Part shown: one piece after another, positions 9,045 to 17,775 of the stretch
Position numbering within the stretch: position 1 is the stretch's first letter
How the letters are laid out: every line of letters starts with the position of its first letter
Assembly: GCF_051251695.1 (NCBI RefSeq)
Contig: NZ_JBPOEU010000007.1
Location: 87,188 to 151,187 of the forward strand
DNA from: Maritalea sp051251695
GTDB lineage: Bacteria; Pseudomonadota; Alphaproteobacteria; Rhizobiales; Devosiaceae
Reading direction: 5' to 3'
Length of the DNA: 64,000 nt
Made by a program: the position numbers and the translations under genes
The notes under the pieces: model-generated
Seen by the model: the letters and a program-made list of their open reading frames with translations, nothing else
Database searches by the model: none
Told to the model about the DNA's origin: nothing

Positions 9045-9141
9045 CTTTAATTGGGACACCATGCGGGGGGCGGATGATGGCGTCCCATTTCAGATAAGTT
9101 TTGTGGCACACTGTGAAGTGATCAGACTTTTTGGCGCCACA
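9010..9141 (-). ncRNA. Candidate small RNA with C-rich loop
   Basis: Three hairpins follow one another on the complement. The first has outer arms TGTGGC (9136-9141) and GCCACA (9102-9107). The second is a 10-bp stem (9053-9086) presenting a 14-base loop that contains six consecutive C. The third is a 10-bp terminator stem followed by a run of seven T. No open reading frame fits. C-rich loops that pair with ribosome-binding sites are a known design of alphaproteobacterial sRNAs. The name and the 5' end are unknown. It fills most of the gene-free stretch between pldB and the heat-shock gene. Confidence 0.5.
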
Positions 9142-9272
9142 ATCAAATACCTATCAAAGGTGAACTGAACGATTTCCGAAATAGTCATTCATATTCCGTT
9201 CAGGCAGGAAAATTACTGAAATCGTTGGCTGTATTTTTTTAGATGGACAGAACTTTTTTTAAACGAACAGGT

Positions 9273-9306
9273 CTTGAAACCTAAAATTTATGCACAACAT
9301 TACAAT
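9273..9306 (+). promoter_or_regulatory. Possible heat-shock (RpoH-type) promoter
   Basis: A CTTGAA hexamer at 9273-9278 is followed after 16-19 bases by CAACATTAC/CATTACAAT (9295-9306), a loose match to sigma-32-type -10 elements. It lies about 100 bases before the small heat-shock gene, leaving room for the predicted thermometer leader. Confidence 0.4.
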
Positions 9307-9343
9307 CGTTGGTTGCCACTGATGGGATCAACTTGGAGCGCCG

Positions 9344-9406
9344 CCGCTAATATGCGGGTCGTGCCAACAACAACAAAACTGCATGTTGCTCATAGGAGAA
9401 TATGTT
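9344..9406 (+). promoter_or_regulatory. ROSE-like RNA thermometer upstream of hsp20
   Basis: The ribosome-binding site AGGAG (9394-9398) is locked in a hairpin. CATGTT (9382-9387) pairs with AATATG (9399-9404), and CTC (9389-9391) pairs with GAG (9396-9398). A single bulged G at 9388 sits inside the TTGCT motif, and a 4-base loop closes the stem. A bulged G in a UUGCU motif facing the Shine-Dalgarno is the hallmark of ROSE elements, which block translation of rhizobial small heat-shock genes at low temperature. A further hairpin, CCGC/GCGG, lies at 9344-9357. Confidence 0.72.
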
Positions 9407-9874
9407 ATGCAAAATTTAGACCTATCCCCATTTTACCGCTCAACAGTGGGCTTTGATCGCTTTTTCTCACTTCTTGACGATCACTCCCCACAAGAAGCGA
9501 ACGCATTTCCCCCTTACAATATCGAACGCACTGGCGACGATACCTATCGCATCACGATGGCCGTTGCAGGCTTCTCGTCCGATGACATCGTGATCGAAAC
9601 AAAAGAAAACTCGATCAGCGTCAAAGGCGGCAAATCAACTTCTGGCACAGAGCAAAAACGTGAATTCCTCCATCGCGGGATTGCAGAGCGCTCATTTGAA
9701 CGCCGCTTCCAGCTCGCCGATCACGTTGAAGTACGCGGCGCTGATCTAGAAAATGGCCTGTTGCACATTGATTTGACGCGAGAACTGCCCGAAAGCAAAC
9801 GGCCACGCAAGATTGCGATTGGATCAACTTCATCAAATGAAACAAAGACTATTGAAAACGAAGCAAAGAACTAA
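9407..9874 (+). CDS. Small heat-shock protein, Hsp20/IbpA family
   Basis: A 155-residue ATP-independent chaperone with an alpha-crystallin domain at about residues 38-130. Visible motifs are PPYNIERTGDDTYRITMAVAGF (in part), DDIVIETKENSISVKGGK and the late strand ENGLLHIDLTRELPE. An AGGAG site lies 8 bases before the ATG at 9407; an upstream in-frame ATG at 9383 falls inside the predicted thermometer stem and is unlikely to be used. It holds unfolding proteins for later refolding by DnaK. Control is expected both at a heat-shock promoter and through the leader hairpin. Confidence 0.93.
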   Translation: MQNLDLSPFYRSTVGFDRFFSLLDDHSPQEANAFPPYNIERTGDDTYRITMAVAGFSSDDIVIETKENSISVKGGKSTSGTEQKREFLHRGIAERSFERRFQLADHVEVRGADLENGLLHIDLTRELPESKRPRKIAIGSTSSNETKTIENEAKN

Positions 9875-9922
9875 ATTGTAACTATACCTAATGCTTCAAT
9901 AGTTCGATAAATTATACATATG

Positions 9923-9960
9923 GCAGGCGCAGTTATTTAACAATTACTGCGCCTGCTTTG
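9923..9960 (+). terminator. Terminator after hsp20
   Basis: An 11-bp perfect stem, GCAGGCGCAGT/ACTGCGCCTGC, with a 12-base loop, followed by TTT. The T run is short, so efficiency is uncertain. Confidence 0.6.
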
Positions 9961-10145
9961 GCATTTACATTCCAACTATTCTCTTGCCCTGCGACAAAAA
10001 AACTTACCTCTCACATCTTGCCCAGACGGATTTTTTCTGGCAATCTGCATCACAAAATAGGACAGCAATATTGTCCATTAAAAAACACCGCACTGTCTTT
10101 ATCCCATAAAAATTATTGGATATGGACAGTTGAACGCGTGTCATA

Positions 10146-10228
10146 CGCCATTGGTAAGGCGCTAGGGGAGAGCTTGGAAAACCAAGTTCTCAAGCTGAAC
10201 GGCAACATATCAAATTGCCCGTTCTTTT
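10146..10228 (+). ncRNA. Candidate small RNA or gltB leader attenuator
   Basis: Three successive hairpins are visible: CGCC/GGCG (10146-10161); a 10-bp stem with an AAAA loop (10168-10191, one G-T pair); and GAACGG/CCGTTC with an inner CAA/TTG and one bulge (10197-10224), followed by TTTT. This looks like an sRNA ending in an intrinsic terminator. Because gltB begins 124 bases downstream, it could instead be a terminated leader of gltB. A 90-codon frame (9958-10230) covers it but has no protein-like features. The rest of 9961-10351 shows no gene. Confidence 0.45.
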
Positions 10229-10308
10229 GAAAATTGTTTGCGCAACGTCGCAACGAGCCGCTCGTGGTATTCCAACGAGCGACCCGAGCAGATGACCTGA
10301 CCCAAAAT

Positions 10309-10327
10309 TTAGTCCGTGCTGGACTAA
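10309..10327 (+). promoter_or_regulatory. Palindrome in the gltB upstream region
   Basis: A perfect inverted repeat TTAGTCC/GGACTAA with a 5-base spacer ends 14 bases before the gltB Shine-Dalgarno (GGAGGGG, 10342-10348). It may be an operator or a leader hairpin; no regulator can be assigned. Confidence 0.4.
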
Positions 10328-10351
10328 TGGGCGAAACTTATGGAGGGGCTT

Positions 10352-13300
10352 ATGGCCAACAGTATCGACACCTTGATGGAGAGCGCATCAACAAGCGCGA
10401 CCTTCGCGTATAATGGTCGTCCCGCCAAGCAGGGCCTTTATGATCCAGCGAACGAACATGACGCGTGCGGTCTAGGCTTCATTGCAAATATCGACAATAC
10501 GAAAACCCACGATATTGTTCAAAACGGCTTAGACATTTTGATCAACTTAACGCACCGTGGTGCGGTAGGTGCCGACCCATTGATGGGTGACGGCGCAGGC
10601 ATGTTGGTTCAGATGCCCCATGCATTTTTTGCAAAATCGTTGGATTTTGAACTACCCGCCCCCGGTGAATATGCGGTTGCCATGTTGTTTTACCCCAACA
10701 ACCAAGACCTAAAAGTTCAGTGCGCCGCTAAACTTGCCGAATGCGCAGAAGGCGAAGGCCTTGAAATTCTTGGTACGCGCGAAGTCCCCACTGACAATTC
10801 AGGCCTTTCAGCAGGCGTAATCGGCACCCAACCCATTATCGAACAAGTGTTTTTCGCACGCCCCGAAGGCATGGACACCGACACGTTTGAAACAAAATTG
10901 CTCATCACCCGCAAAGTGATTTCAAACACTATTTACGCCGCTTTACCTGCTTCTAACAGCGACAACGGATTTTACGTTGTTTCCATGTCCGCCAGAACGC
11001 TGGTTTATAAAGGCATGTTCCTCGCCAATCAATTGGGCCCGTTTTACCCCGATTTAGGCGACAAAGACTTCACGTCCGCATTGGCGCTTGTTCACCAACG
11101 CTTTTCAACCAACACGTTCCCGTCTTGGAAATTGGCTCACCCCTATCGCTTTGTCGCTCATAATGGCGAAATCAACACGATCCGGGGAAATGTGAACTGG
11201 ATGGCCGCGCGCCAAGCATCCGTTTCTTCTGACCGGTTCGGTGATGACATTTCCAAAATTTGGCCCATTTCATATGAGGGGCAATCGGACACGGCCTGTT
11301 TTGACAATGCGCTCGAATTCCTTGTGCGTGGCGGCTATGACCTACCCCATGCAGCGATGATGATGGTGCCCCAAGCATGGGCCGGCAATCCGTTAATGAA
11401 TGAAGAGCGCAAAGCGTTTTATGAATATCACGCAGCGATCATGGAGCCATGGGATGGCCCTGCCGCACTGACCATGACAGATGGTCGTCGTATCGCAGCG
11501 ACACTAGACCGCAACGGCCTGCGCCCTGCCCGTTATTGCGTCACCAAATCGGGTCAAATCATTTTGGCGTCTGAAGCTGGCGTTTTGGACATCCCCGAAG
11601 ATCAAATCGTTGAAAAATGGCGTTTACAGCCGGGCAAAATGCTACTGGTTGACCTGGAAGCTGGAAAAATCATTTCCGACGATGAGATCAAAACCAAACT
11701 CGCGCAGAAAAACCCCTATCAAAAATGGTTGGGCCGCACACAAATCGTACTAGAAGACGTGCCAGCGGTTGATCGTCACCCGCTAAAATCATCTGAAAGT
11801 CTTTTGGATCGCCAACAGGCGTTCGGTTACACAACTGAAGACATCAAGTTTTTGATGACGCCGATGGCAACCACGGGCCAAGAAGCAGTTGGTTCCATGG
11901 GCACAGATACACCAATTTCGGCGCTCAGCGATAAATCCAAATTGCTCTATAGCTATTTCAAGCAAAACTTCGCGCAAGTGACCAACCCGCCGATCGATCC
12001 GATCCGTGAGGAAAGTGTCATGAGCTTGATTTCCTTTATCGGACCACGGCCAAACTTGTTTGACCTTGAAGGCTTGTCGAACCAGAAACGCCTTGAAGTG
12101 CGCCAGCCGATTTTGACCAATGAAGATTTGGAAAAAATCCGCACCATCGGCAATATTGGCGATAACCAGTTCCTCACCGAAACCATTGACGTTACATATG
12201 CGGCTGAAAAAGGCGCTGATTGGATGGAAGTGGCTTTGGAAGCGATCTGCGACCGCGCAGAAAGTGCTGTGCTCTTGGGCACAAACATTATCGTGCTTTC
12301 TGATCGCCTGCTCAGCAATGACCGAATTGCGATACCAGCGCTTCTGGCGACAGCTGCCGTTCACCATCACCTGATCCGCAAAGGCTTGCGCACATCATGT
12401 GGCCTTGTGGTTGAAACGGGCGAAGCCCGCGAAGTCCATCACTTTGCTGTTTTGGCAGGGTATGGCGCAGAAGCGATTAACCCGTATTTGGCATTTGAAA
12501 CCATCGCGGCGTTACAAGCCGAAGGCCAGTTCCCACCCGAAGTTGATGAACAAGAATGTGTTGATCGCTACATCAAATCAATTGGCAAAGGCTTGTTAAA
12601 AGTCATGTCCAAGATGGGCATTTCAACCTTCCAGTCCTATTGCGGGGCACAAATTTTTGATGCCGTTGGCCTTTCTACTCAGTTTGTTGAACAGTTCTTC
12701 TTTGGCACAGGCACTTCAATTGAAGGCGTTGGCCTTACCGAAGTTGCGCGCGAAACAGTGGACCGTCACGACCTCGCGTTTGGCGACGATGCTACATTGA
12801 CCAACTCACTGGATGTCGGTGGCGAATATCAATATCGCGTACGTGGGGAAGCCCATGCGTGGTCACCAAACGCGATTGCCGATTTGCAACACGCGGTGCG
12901 CACAGCAGAACAGTCTCCGGCTTCTGCGCAGCAAAAATATGATACGTTCGCCAAAGCGATCAATGATGCTTCTGAAAAACTATTGAACATCCGTTCGCTG
13001 TTCGAAATCAAACCGCTTGGCGACCCAATTGACATTTCAAAGGTTGAACCGGCCACTGATATCGTTCGCCGTTTTGCAACCGGCGCGATGTCTTACGGCT
13101 CCATCAGCCGAGAAGCGCACACGTCCCTTGCGGTGGCCATGAACCAAATTGGCGGCAAGTCAAACACAGGTGAAGGCGGCGAAGAACCAGATCGGTATAA
13201 CCCACTGCCTGACGGCTCGCGCAATCCTGAACGCTCGGCCATCAAGCAAGTCGCGTCTGGCCGCTTTGGTGTAACAACCGACTATTTGGTCAATGCGGAT

Positions 13301-15058
13301 ATGATCCAAATTAAAGTCGCCCAGGGTGCAAAACCCGGCGAGGGCGGACAATTGCCCGGCCACAAAGTGGACGCAGTGATTGCCCAAACCCGTCACTCCA
13401 CGCCCGGCGTTGGCTTGATTTCACCGCCACCGCACCACGACATTTATTCAATCGAAGATTTGGCTCAGCTGATTTACGATCTGAAAAACGTCAATGAGAA
13501 AGCCGACATTTCAGTAAAACTCGTTTCTGAATTGGGTGTTGGCACTGTTGCTGCCGGTGTGGCCAAAGCACATGCGGACCATATCACGATTTCAGGCTTT
13601 GATGGCGGCACAGGCGCGTCGCCTCTTACATCGCTAAAACATGCAGGATCTCCGTGGGAAATCGGCCTTGCTGAAACCCATCAAACCCTTGTTCTAAACC
13701 GCTTGCGCTCTCGTGTAGCGTTACAAGTTGATGGTGGTTTCAAAACGGGCCGTGACGTTCTTGTTGGCGCACTGTTGGGTGCGGACGAGTTCGCTTTTGC
13801 CACAGCGCCCCTCATCGCTGCGGGTTGCTTGATGATGCGCAAATGTCATCTGAACACTTGCCCTGTCGGGATCGCCACACAAGACCCTGTATTGCGCAAA
13901 CGCTTTAAAGGCACGCCCGAGCATGTGATCAACTATTTCTTCTATGTCGCTGAAGAACTTCGCCAACTGATGGCAGAAATGGGCGCACAAACCATCAATG
14001 AGCTTGTGGGGCGTTCTGATCTTTTGGGTCAAAAGCGAACCGACGACCATTGGAAAGCTCAAGGCATCGACGTTACTAAGCTTTTCCATAAGCCTGAACT
14101 GGTTGGCGATGATACATATTATCACTCGCAAACTCAAAATCATGAGCTTGAAGAAATCCTTGATCGCACACTGATCAAGAAAGCGAAGCCAGCTTTGGAA
14201 AACGGTGAACCGGTTAAGTTTGATATAGATATCAAATCAAAGAACCGTTCTGCAGGCGCGATGCTTTCGGGCAAAGTTGCAGAAAAATACGGCCTTGAAG
14301 GTTTGCCTGAAGACACAATTGCAGTGAACTTAAAAGGCATTGCGGGCCAAGCATTTGGCGCATTCTTGATGAACGGCGTGAGCTTTGACCTGGTTGGTGA
14401 AGCCAACGATTATGTTGGTAAGGGCTTGTCTGGCGGACGCATTGTGGTTCGGCCACCTGAAAACACAAATATTGTGCCTGAAAACGCCATCATCGTCGGC
14501 AACACGGTGCTGTATGGCGCGGTTTCTGGCGAGTGCTATTTCCGGGGCATTGCAGGCGAACGCTTCGCTGTGCGTAACTCAGGGGCAGTTGCTGTTGTTG
14601 AAGGCACCGGCGACCATGGGTGTGAATATATGACCGGTGGCATCGTCGTGGTGATCGGTGAAACCGGTCGCAACTTTGCTGCGGGCATGTCGGGCGGCGT
14701 GGCTTATGTGTTTGATGAAGACCAAACATTCCGTTCTCGCTGCAATTTGGCAATGGTCGATATTGAACCGGTGCTGGAAGAAGAAGAATTGATGCGCGAA
14801 CACCACCACCATGGTGGCGACATCGAATGGCACGGTCGTGTTGATATTTCAGGCGATATGACCAAGCATGATGACGAGCGTTTGCGTCAGCTGATTTCAA
14901 ACCATTTTCACTATACCGGTTCAACTCGAGCCAAAGCGATCTTGGACGACTGGGAGCAACACCGTTCCAAGTTCGTAAAAGTGATGCCAGTCGAATACCG
15001 CCGCGCCATCCTTGAGATGGAACAGCAAAAAAACAAACAATCTTCGGCCAAGGCGTAA
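10352..15058 (+). CDS. gltB: Glutamate synthase (NADPH) large subunit
   Basis: A 1568-residue GOGAT alpha subunit that makes glutamate from 2-oxoglutarate and glutamine ammonia. After a 38-residue propeptide, C39 (in EHDACGLGF) becomes the N-terminal nucleophile of the glutaminase domain. Then follow the central domain, the FMN-binding synthase domain with the 3Fe-4S cysteines in CLMMRKCHLNTC, and the C-terminal beta-helix (GXXGXXXG repeats such as MTGGIVVVIGETG). The ATG at 10352 is chosen because GGAGGGG lies at 10342-10348; the in-frame ATG at 10340 has no such site. The gltD gene follows after 12 bases. Confidence 0.97.
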   Translation: MANSIDTLMESASTSATFAYNGRPAKQGLYDPANEHDACGLGFIANIDNTKTHDIVQNGLDILINLTHRGAVGADPLMGDGAGMLVQMPHAFFAKSLDFELPAPGEYAVAMLFYPNNQDLKVQCAAKLAECAEGEGLEILGTREVPTDNSGLSAGVIGTQPIIEQVFFARPEGMDTDTFETKLLITRKVISNTIYAALPASNSDNGFYVVSMSARTLVYKGMFLANQLGPFYPDLGDKDFTSALALVHQRFSTNTFPSWKLAHPYRFVAHNGEINTIRGNVNWMAARQASVSSDRFGDDISKIWPISYEGQSDTACFDNALEFLVRGGYDLPHAAMMMVPQAWAGNPLMNEERKAFYEYHAAIMEPWDGPAALTMTDGRRIAATLDRNGLRPARYCVTKSGQIILASEAGVLDIPEDQIVEKWRLQPGKMLLVDLEAGKIISDDEIKTKLAQKNPYQKWLGRTQIVLEDVPAVDRHPLKSSESLLDRQQAFGYTTEDIKFLMTPMATTGQEAVGSMGTDTPISALSDKSKLLYSYFKQNFAQVTNPPIDPIREESVMSLISFIGPRPNLFDLEGLSNQKRLEVRQPILTNEDLEKIRTIGNIGDNQFLTETIDVTYAAEKGADWMEVALEAICDRAESAVLLGTNIIVLSDRLLSNDRIAIPALLATAAVHHHLIRKGLRTSCGLVVETGEAREVHHFAVLAGYGAEAINPYLAFETIAALQAEGQFPPEVDEQECVDRYIKSIGKGLLKVMSKMGISTFQSYCGAQIFDAVGLSTQFVEQFFFGTGTSIEGVGLTEVARETVDRHDLAFGDDATLTNSLDVGGEYQYRVRGEAHAWSPNAIADLQHAVRTAEQSPASAQQKYDTFAKAINDASEKLLNIRSLFEIKPLGDPIDISKVEPATDIVRRFATGAMSYGSISREAHTSLAVAMNQIGGKSNTGEGGEEPDRYNPLPDGSRNPERSAIKQVASGRFGVTTDYLVNADMIQIKVAQGAKPGEGGQLPGHKVDAVIAQTRHSTPGVGLISPPPHHDIYSIEDLAQLIYDLKNVNEKADISVKLVSELGVGTVAAGVAKAHADHITISGFDGGTGASPLTSLKHAGSPWEIGLAETHQTLVLNRLRSRVALQVDGGFKTGRDVLVGALLGADEFAFATAPLIAAGCLMMRKCHLNTCPVGIATQDPVLRKRFKGTPEHVINYFFYVAEELRQLMAEMGAQTINELVGRSDLLGQKRTDDHWKAQGIDVTKLFHKPELVGDDTYYHSQTQNHELEEILDRTLIKKAKPALENGEPVKFDIDIKSKNRSAGAMLSGKVAEKYGLEGLPEDTIAVNLKGIAGQAFGAFLMNGVSFDLVGEANDYVGKGLSGGRIVVRPPENTNIVPENAIIVGNTVLYGAVSGECYFRGIAGERFAVRNSGAVAVVEGTGDHGCEYMTGGIVVVIGETGRNFAAGMSGGVAYVFDEDQTFRSRCNLAMVDIEPVLEEEELMREHHHHGGDIEWHGRVDISGDMTKHDDERLRQLISNHFHYTGSTRAKAILDDWEQHRSKFVKVMPVEYRRAILEMEQQKNKQSSAKA

Positions 15059-15070
15059 GGGAGAACTAAG

Positions 15071-16498
15071 ATGGGTAAGCATACAGGTTTTCTCGAAGTC
15101 GACCGTCAAGAAGCACGTTATGAACCGGCTTCGGACCGCATTCGGCACTATAATGAATTTACGGTGCCACTGACCGAGGGTGAAATCGTTCGGCAGGCCT
15201 CGCGTTGCATGGATTGCGGCATTCCCTATTGCCATGGCGATACGGGTTGCCCGGTAAACAATCAAATTCCAGATTGGAACGATCTCGTTCATCAACGCGA
15301 TTGGGAACGTGCCGCGCTTAACCTACATTCAACAAACAACTTCCCAGAATTCACGGGCCGCATTTGCCCGGCACCCTGCGAAGAAGCATGTACGCTGAAC
15401 TTGGAAGACCAACCTGTCACCATCAAAACGGTTGAGCAAACCATCGCTGATCGTGCCATTAAAAATGGCTGGATTGCGCCTCAGCCTCCAGAAACAAAAA
15501 CCGGCAAAAAGATAGCGATAGTTGGATCTGGGCCAGCTGGTTTGGCGGCAGCTCAACAATTGGCACGTGCCGGACATGATGTTCATGTGTTTGAACGCGA
15601 AGCGAAAGCTGGTGGTTTGTTGCGCTACGGTATTCCAGATTTCAAAATGGAAAAAAGCCATATTGATTTCCGCGTTGAGCAAATGGAAGCCGAAGGCGTT
15701 ACGTTCCATTATAATGAAAATATTGGCGTCACCCGCACGCTTGAAGGCATTCAAAAAACCCACGACGCTGTATTGCTAACCGGTGGTTCTGAACATCCTC
15801 GTGATCCGGGTTGCGAGGGCACAGAATTTGCTGGCGTACATTATGCGATGCCCTACTTGGTGCAGCAAAACAAACGCAATGGCGGCGAAGAAATCGGCGA
15901 TGCCGATCCCATTTTAGCCACGGGTAAAAAAGTTGTCGTGATTGGCGGCGGCGACACCGCATCTGATTGCGTGGGCACAGCCTTCCGTCAAGGCGCCGTT
16001 TCTGTGACCCAAATGGATATCCGCCCACAACCACCTGAAAAAGAAGACAAGCTAACCTCATGGCCCAACTGGGCGATTAAAATGCGGACATCTTCGTCAC
16101 AAGCTGAAGGCGCAAATCGTGAGTTTCAAGCAGCAACGCTTGAAATCATTAGCGACAATATTGGCCATGTTAAGGGCGTAAAATGCTCTCGTGTGGATCA
16201 AACCCGTTCACCAATTGAGGGCGAAGACTTTATTCTCAAAGCCGATCTGGTGCTCATGGCAATTGGTTTCGCGCACCCGATTTTTGAAGGCATGATTGAA
16301 GAACTTGGTGCAGACCTTGATCCACGCAAAAACCTTTTTGCTGACACCATGTCTTATAAAACCAGCGTCGAAGGCGTTTATGCCGCGGGCGATATGCGTC
16401 GTGGTCAATCGCTTGTGGTCTGGGCGATCCGTGAAGGACGCCAAGCCGCTCGCTCTATTGATTTCGACCTAATGGGGAACACAAGTCTACCGCGCTGA
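15071..16498 (+). CDS. gltD: Glutamate synthase (NADPH) small subunit
   Basis: A 475-residue GOGAT beta subunit that passes electrons from NADPH via FAD and two 4Fe-4S clusters to GltB. N-terminal cysteine motifs are CMDCGIPYCHGDTGCP and CPAPCEEACTLN. The FAD Rossmann motif GSGPAGLAAA is near residue 152 and the NADPH motif GGGDTASDC near residue 292. A GGGAG Shine-Dalgarno precedes the ATG. It is cotranscribed with gltB and followed by a strong terminator. Confidence 0.97.
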   Translation: MGKHTGFLEVDRQEARYEPASDRIRHYNEFTVPLTEGEIVRQASRCMDCGIPYCHGDTGCPVNNQIPDWNDLVHQRDWERAALNLHSTNNFPEFTGRICPAPCEEACTLNLEDQPVTIKTVEQTIADRAIKNGWIAPQPPETKTGKKIAIVGSGPAGLAAAQQLARAGHDVHVFEREAKAGGLLRYGIPDFKMEKSHIDFRVEQMEAEGVTFHYNENIGVTRTLEGIQKTHDAVLLTGGSEHPRDPGCEGTEFAGVHYAMPYLVQQNKRNGGEEIGDADPILATGKKVVVIGGGDTASDCVGTAFRQGAVSVTQMDIRPQPPEKEDKLTSWPNWAIKMRTSSSQAEGANREFQAATLEIISDNIGHVKGVKCSRVDQTRSPIEGEDFILKADLVLMAIGFAHPIFEGMIEELGADLDPRKNLFADTMSYKTSVEGVYAAGDMRRGQSLVVWAIREGRQAARSIDFDLMGNTSLPR

Positions 16499-16527
16499 CC
16501 CCACAATCCGCGCGTTGGATTTGCAAG

Positions 16528-16562
16528 GCCGACATCAATGCACCCCATTGATGTCGGCTTTA
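16528..16562 (+). terminator. Terminator of gltBD
   Basis: A perfect 13-bp stem, GCCGACATCAATG/CATTGATGTCGGC, with a 5-base loop, followed by a T-rich stretch. Confidence 0.85.
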
Positions 16563-16564
16563 TT

Positions 16565-16596
16565 TATTGTTCTATTGTTCTATTGTTCTATTGTTC
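16565..16596. repeat. Four tandem copies of an 8-bp unit
   Basis: TATTGTTC is repeated four times without error. The array overlaps the 3' end of the minus-strand SGNH-hydrolase gene: the last codons and the stop lie inside it, and because the unit contains TAG, copy-number change would barely alter the protein. Confidence 0.95.
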
Positions 16597-17770
16597 TTAA
16601 ATCAGGTTCTGCAACGGGAGTTATAGAAACCCCAAACCCGTCAGCGCGTCCGGGTTGAACGGCGAATAGCTGGGTAAGAGACAGGTTGGGCTTGTCTGAT
16701 TTTTGCGCCAACACCAACCCACCAGAAGATTTGGCCTTCTCACCTAGCTCACGCACCGCACCAGCCAATTCAAGTTTTCGCACCTGAGCGACGCCTTGGA
16801 ACGGAGGGCGCAGCATGCCAGCAACATCGGTTCCCGCTAAAGGATCAATAATGGCAACGCTGATTTCCCCACCGCGATAAAACTGCTTGATGACTTTATC
16901 AATAAAGAACGCCGCCTTGTCACTCCCAGCTGACGAAAGGTGAATACCATCCCCCTTGCGCATCAGTTTATTCTGGCCGTTAAGGTCGGGACCATAAGCG
17001 GTGTAATTGCCATCTTCATCGGCAAAACGCTCGTAAATATCGACATATTCAGCACCATTGGCGAAAGCCGCAAGGCGATGAAGCGAAGTGATCTGGCTCA
17101 TGGCTTTGGAGTATGTTCTTTTGCTCATCGGGGGTAAACCCATCCAAACAACAGGTTTGTTAGCCTCTGATAGCGCGCGCAAGAATGAGCTCAACCGTTG
17201 TTCGTATTCGGTGCGCCATCCATCTGTAAGGGGTTTGTGTCGGCCATTGCTGGCTCTGATTTCTTGGCGATCATTAATACCAACAGCCACCACGACCATG
17301 TCAAATTCTTCGCTGGTCAAATAGGTTTCGATCGCTTTGTTCCAGTCGAAATAATCATCGCGAACAAAACCCGACGAGCCGACACCTTTGCTGACAATCG
17401 CTAATTGGGTATCCTTGGCATAATGGCGATCAAGTGCTTTGGCCAAGTCAATGGCCAAACTGTCACCCACAACCAAAAGTGTTCGCGCATCAGGTGCTTT
17501 TTCAATCATTTTGATTTTTGGCACGCTCGTAATACTTGGCGACGATTTCCGTTTTGTGGTCTTCTTTACGGGTGCAGTTTTCTTTTTTTCTTCCGGCTTG
17601 TTGCGACCAAATAAAACATCAAAAAGCGTGCGCCTCTTCTGCTTTTCGGCCTGCGCAACCTCAATCCGTTCTTGAGCGATGCCAATATTGACGATTGTTG
17701 CTGGCGCGAAGGCCAACATCAAAACCACAACCATCAATAATTTAAATGCCCAACGTCGCATCTTGCTCAT
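16580..17770 (-). CDS. Periplasmic SGNH/GDSL hydrolase (DUF459 family)
   Basis: A 396-residue exported protein with an N-terminal hydrophobic signal segment (about residues 8-32) and then a basic, proline-rich linker to about residue 90. The SGNH blocks follow: VVGDSLAIDL (serine nucleophile), the glycine block near KGVGSSGF, VGINDRQE, and DGIHLSSAG with the catalytic Asp-His pair. The family is thought to act on envelope O-acyl groups; the substrate here is unknown. It is the last gene of a galE-transglycosylase-SGNH operon, 5 bases after the transglycosylase gene. The C terminus (RTIEQ) is encoded in a tandem repeat. Confidence 0.8.
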   Translation of the reverse strand: MSKMRRWAFKLLMVVVLMLAFAPATIVNIGIAQERIEVAQAEKQKRRTLFDVLFGRNKPEEKKKTAPVKKTTKRKSSPSITSVPKIKMIEKAPDARTLLVVGDSLAIDLAKALDRHYAKDTQLAIVSKGVGSSGFVRDDYFDWNKAIETYLTSEEFDMVVVAVGINDRQEIRASNGRHKPLTDGWRTEYEQRLSSFLRALSEANKPVVWMGLPPMSKRTYSKAMSQITSLHRLAAFANGAEYVDIYERFADEDGNYTAYGPDLNGQNKLMRKGDGIHLSSAGSDKAAFFIDKVIKQFYRGGEISVAIIDPLAGTDVAGMLRPPFQGVAQVRKLELAGAVRELGEKAKSSGGLVLAQKSDKPNLSLTQLFAVQPGRADGFGVSITPVAEPDLRTIEQ

Positions 17771-17775
17771 CGTAC

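Noticed and set aside
9274..9456. 60-codon frame overlapping the hsp20 start
   Set aside because: It crosses the thermometer leader and runs into the heat-shock gene in another frame; no independent support.
9958..10230. 90-codon plus-strand frame upstream of gltB
   Set aside because: No Shine-Dalgarno, low-complexity mixed composition, and it lies across three RNA hairpins and a terminator; better explained as non-coding RNA.
11789..12370. 193-codon minus-strand frame inside gltB
   Set aside because: Fully antisense to a strongly conserved enzyme, with odd composition; a shadow of gltB codon bias.
15329..15763. 144-codon minus-strand frame inside gltD
   Set aside because: Antisense shadow of the gltD coding region with no recognisable domain.
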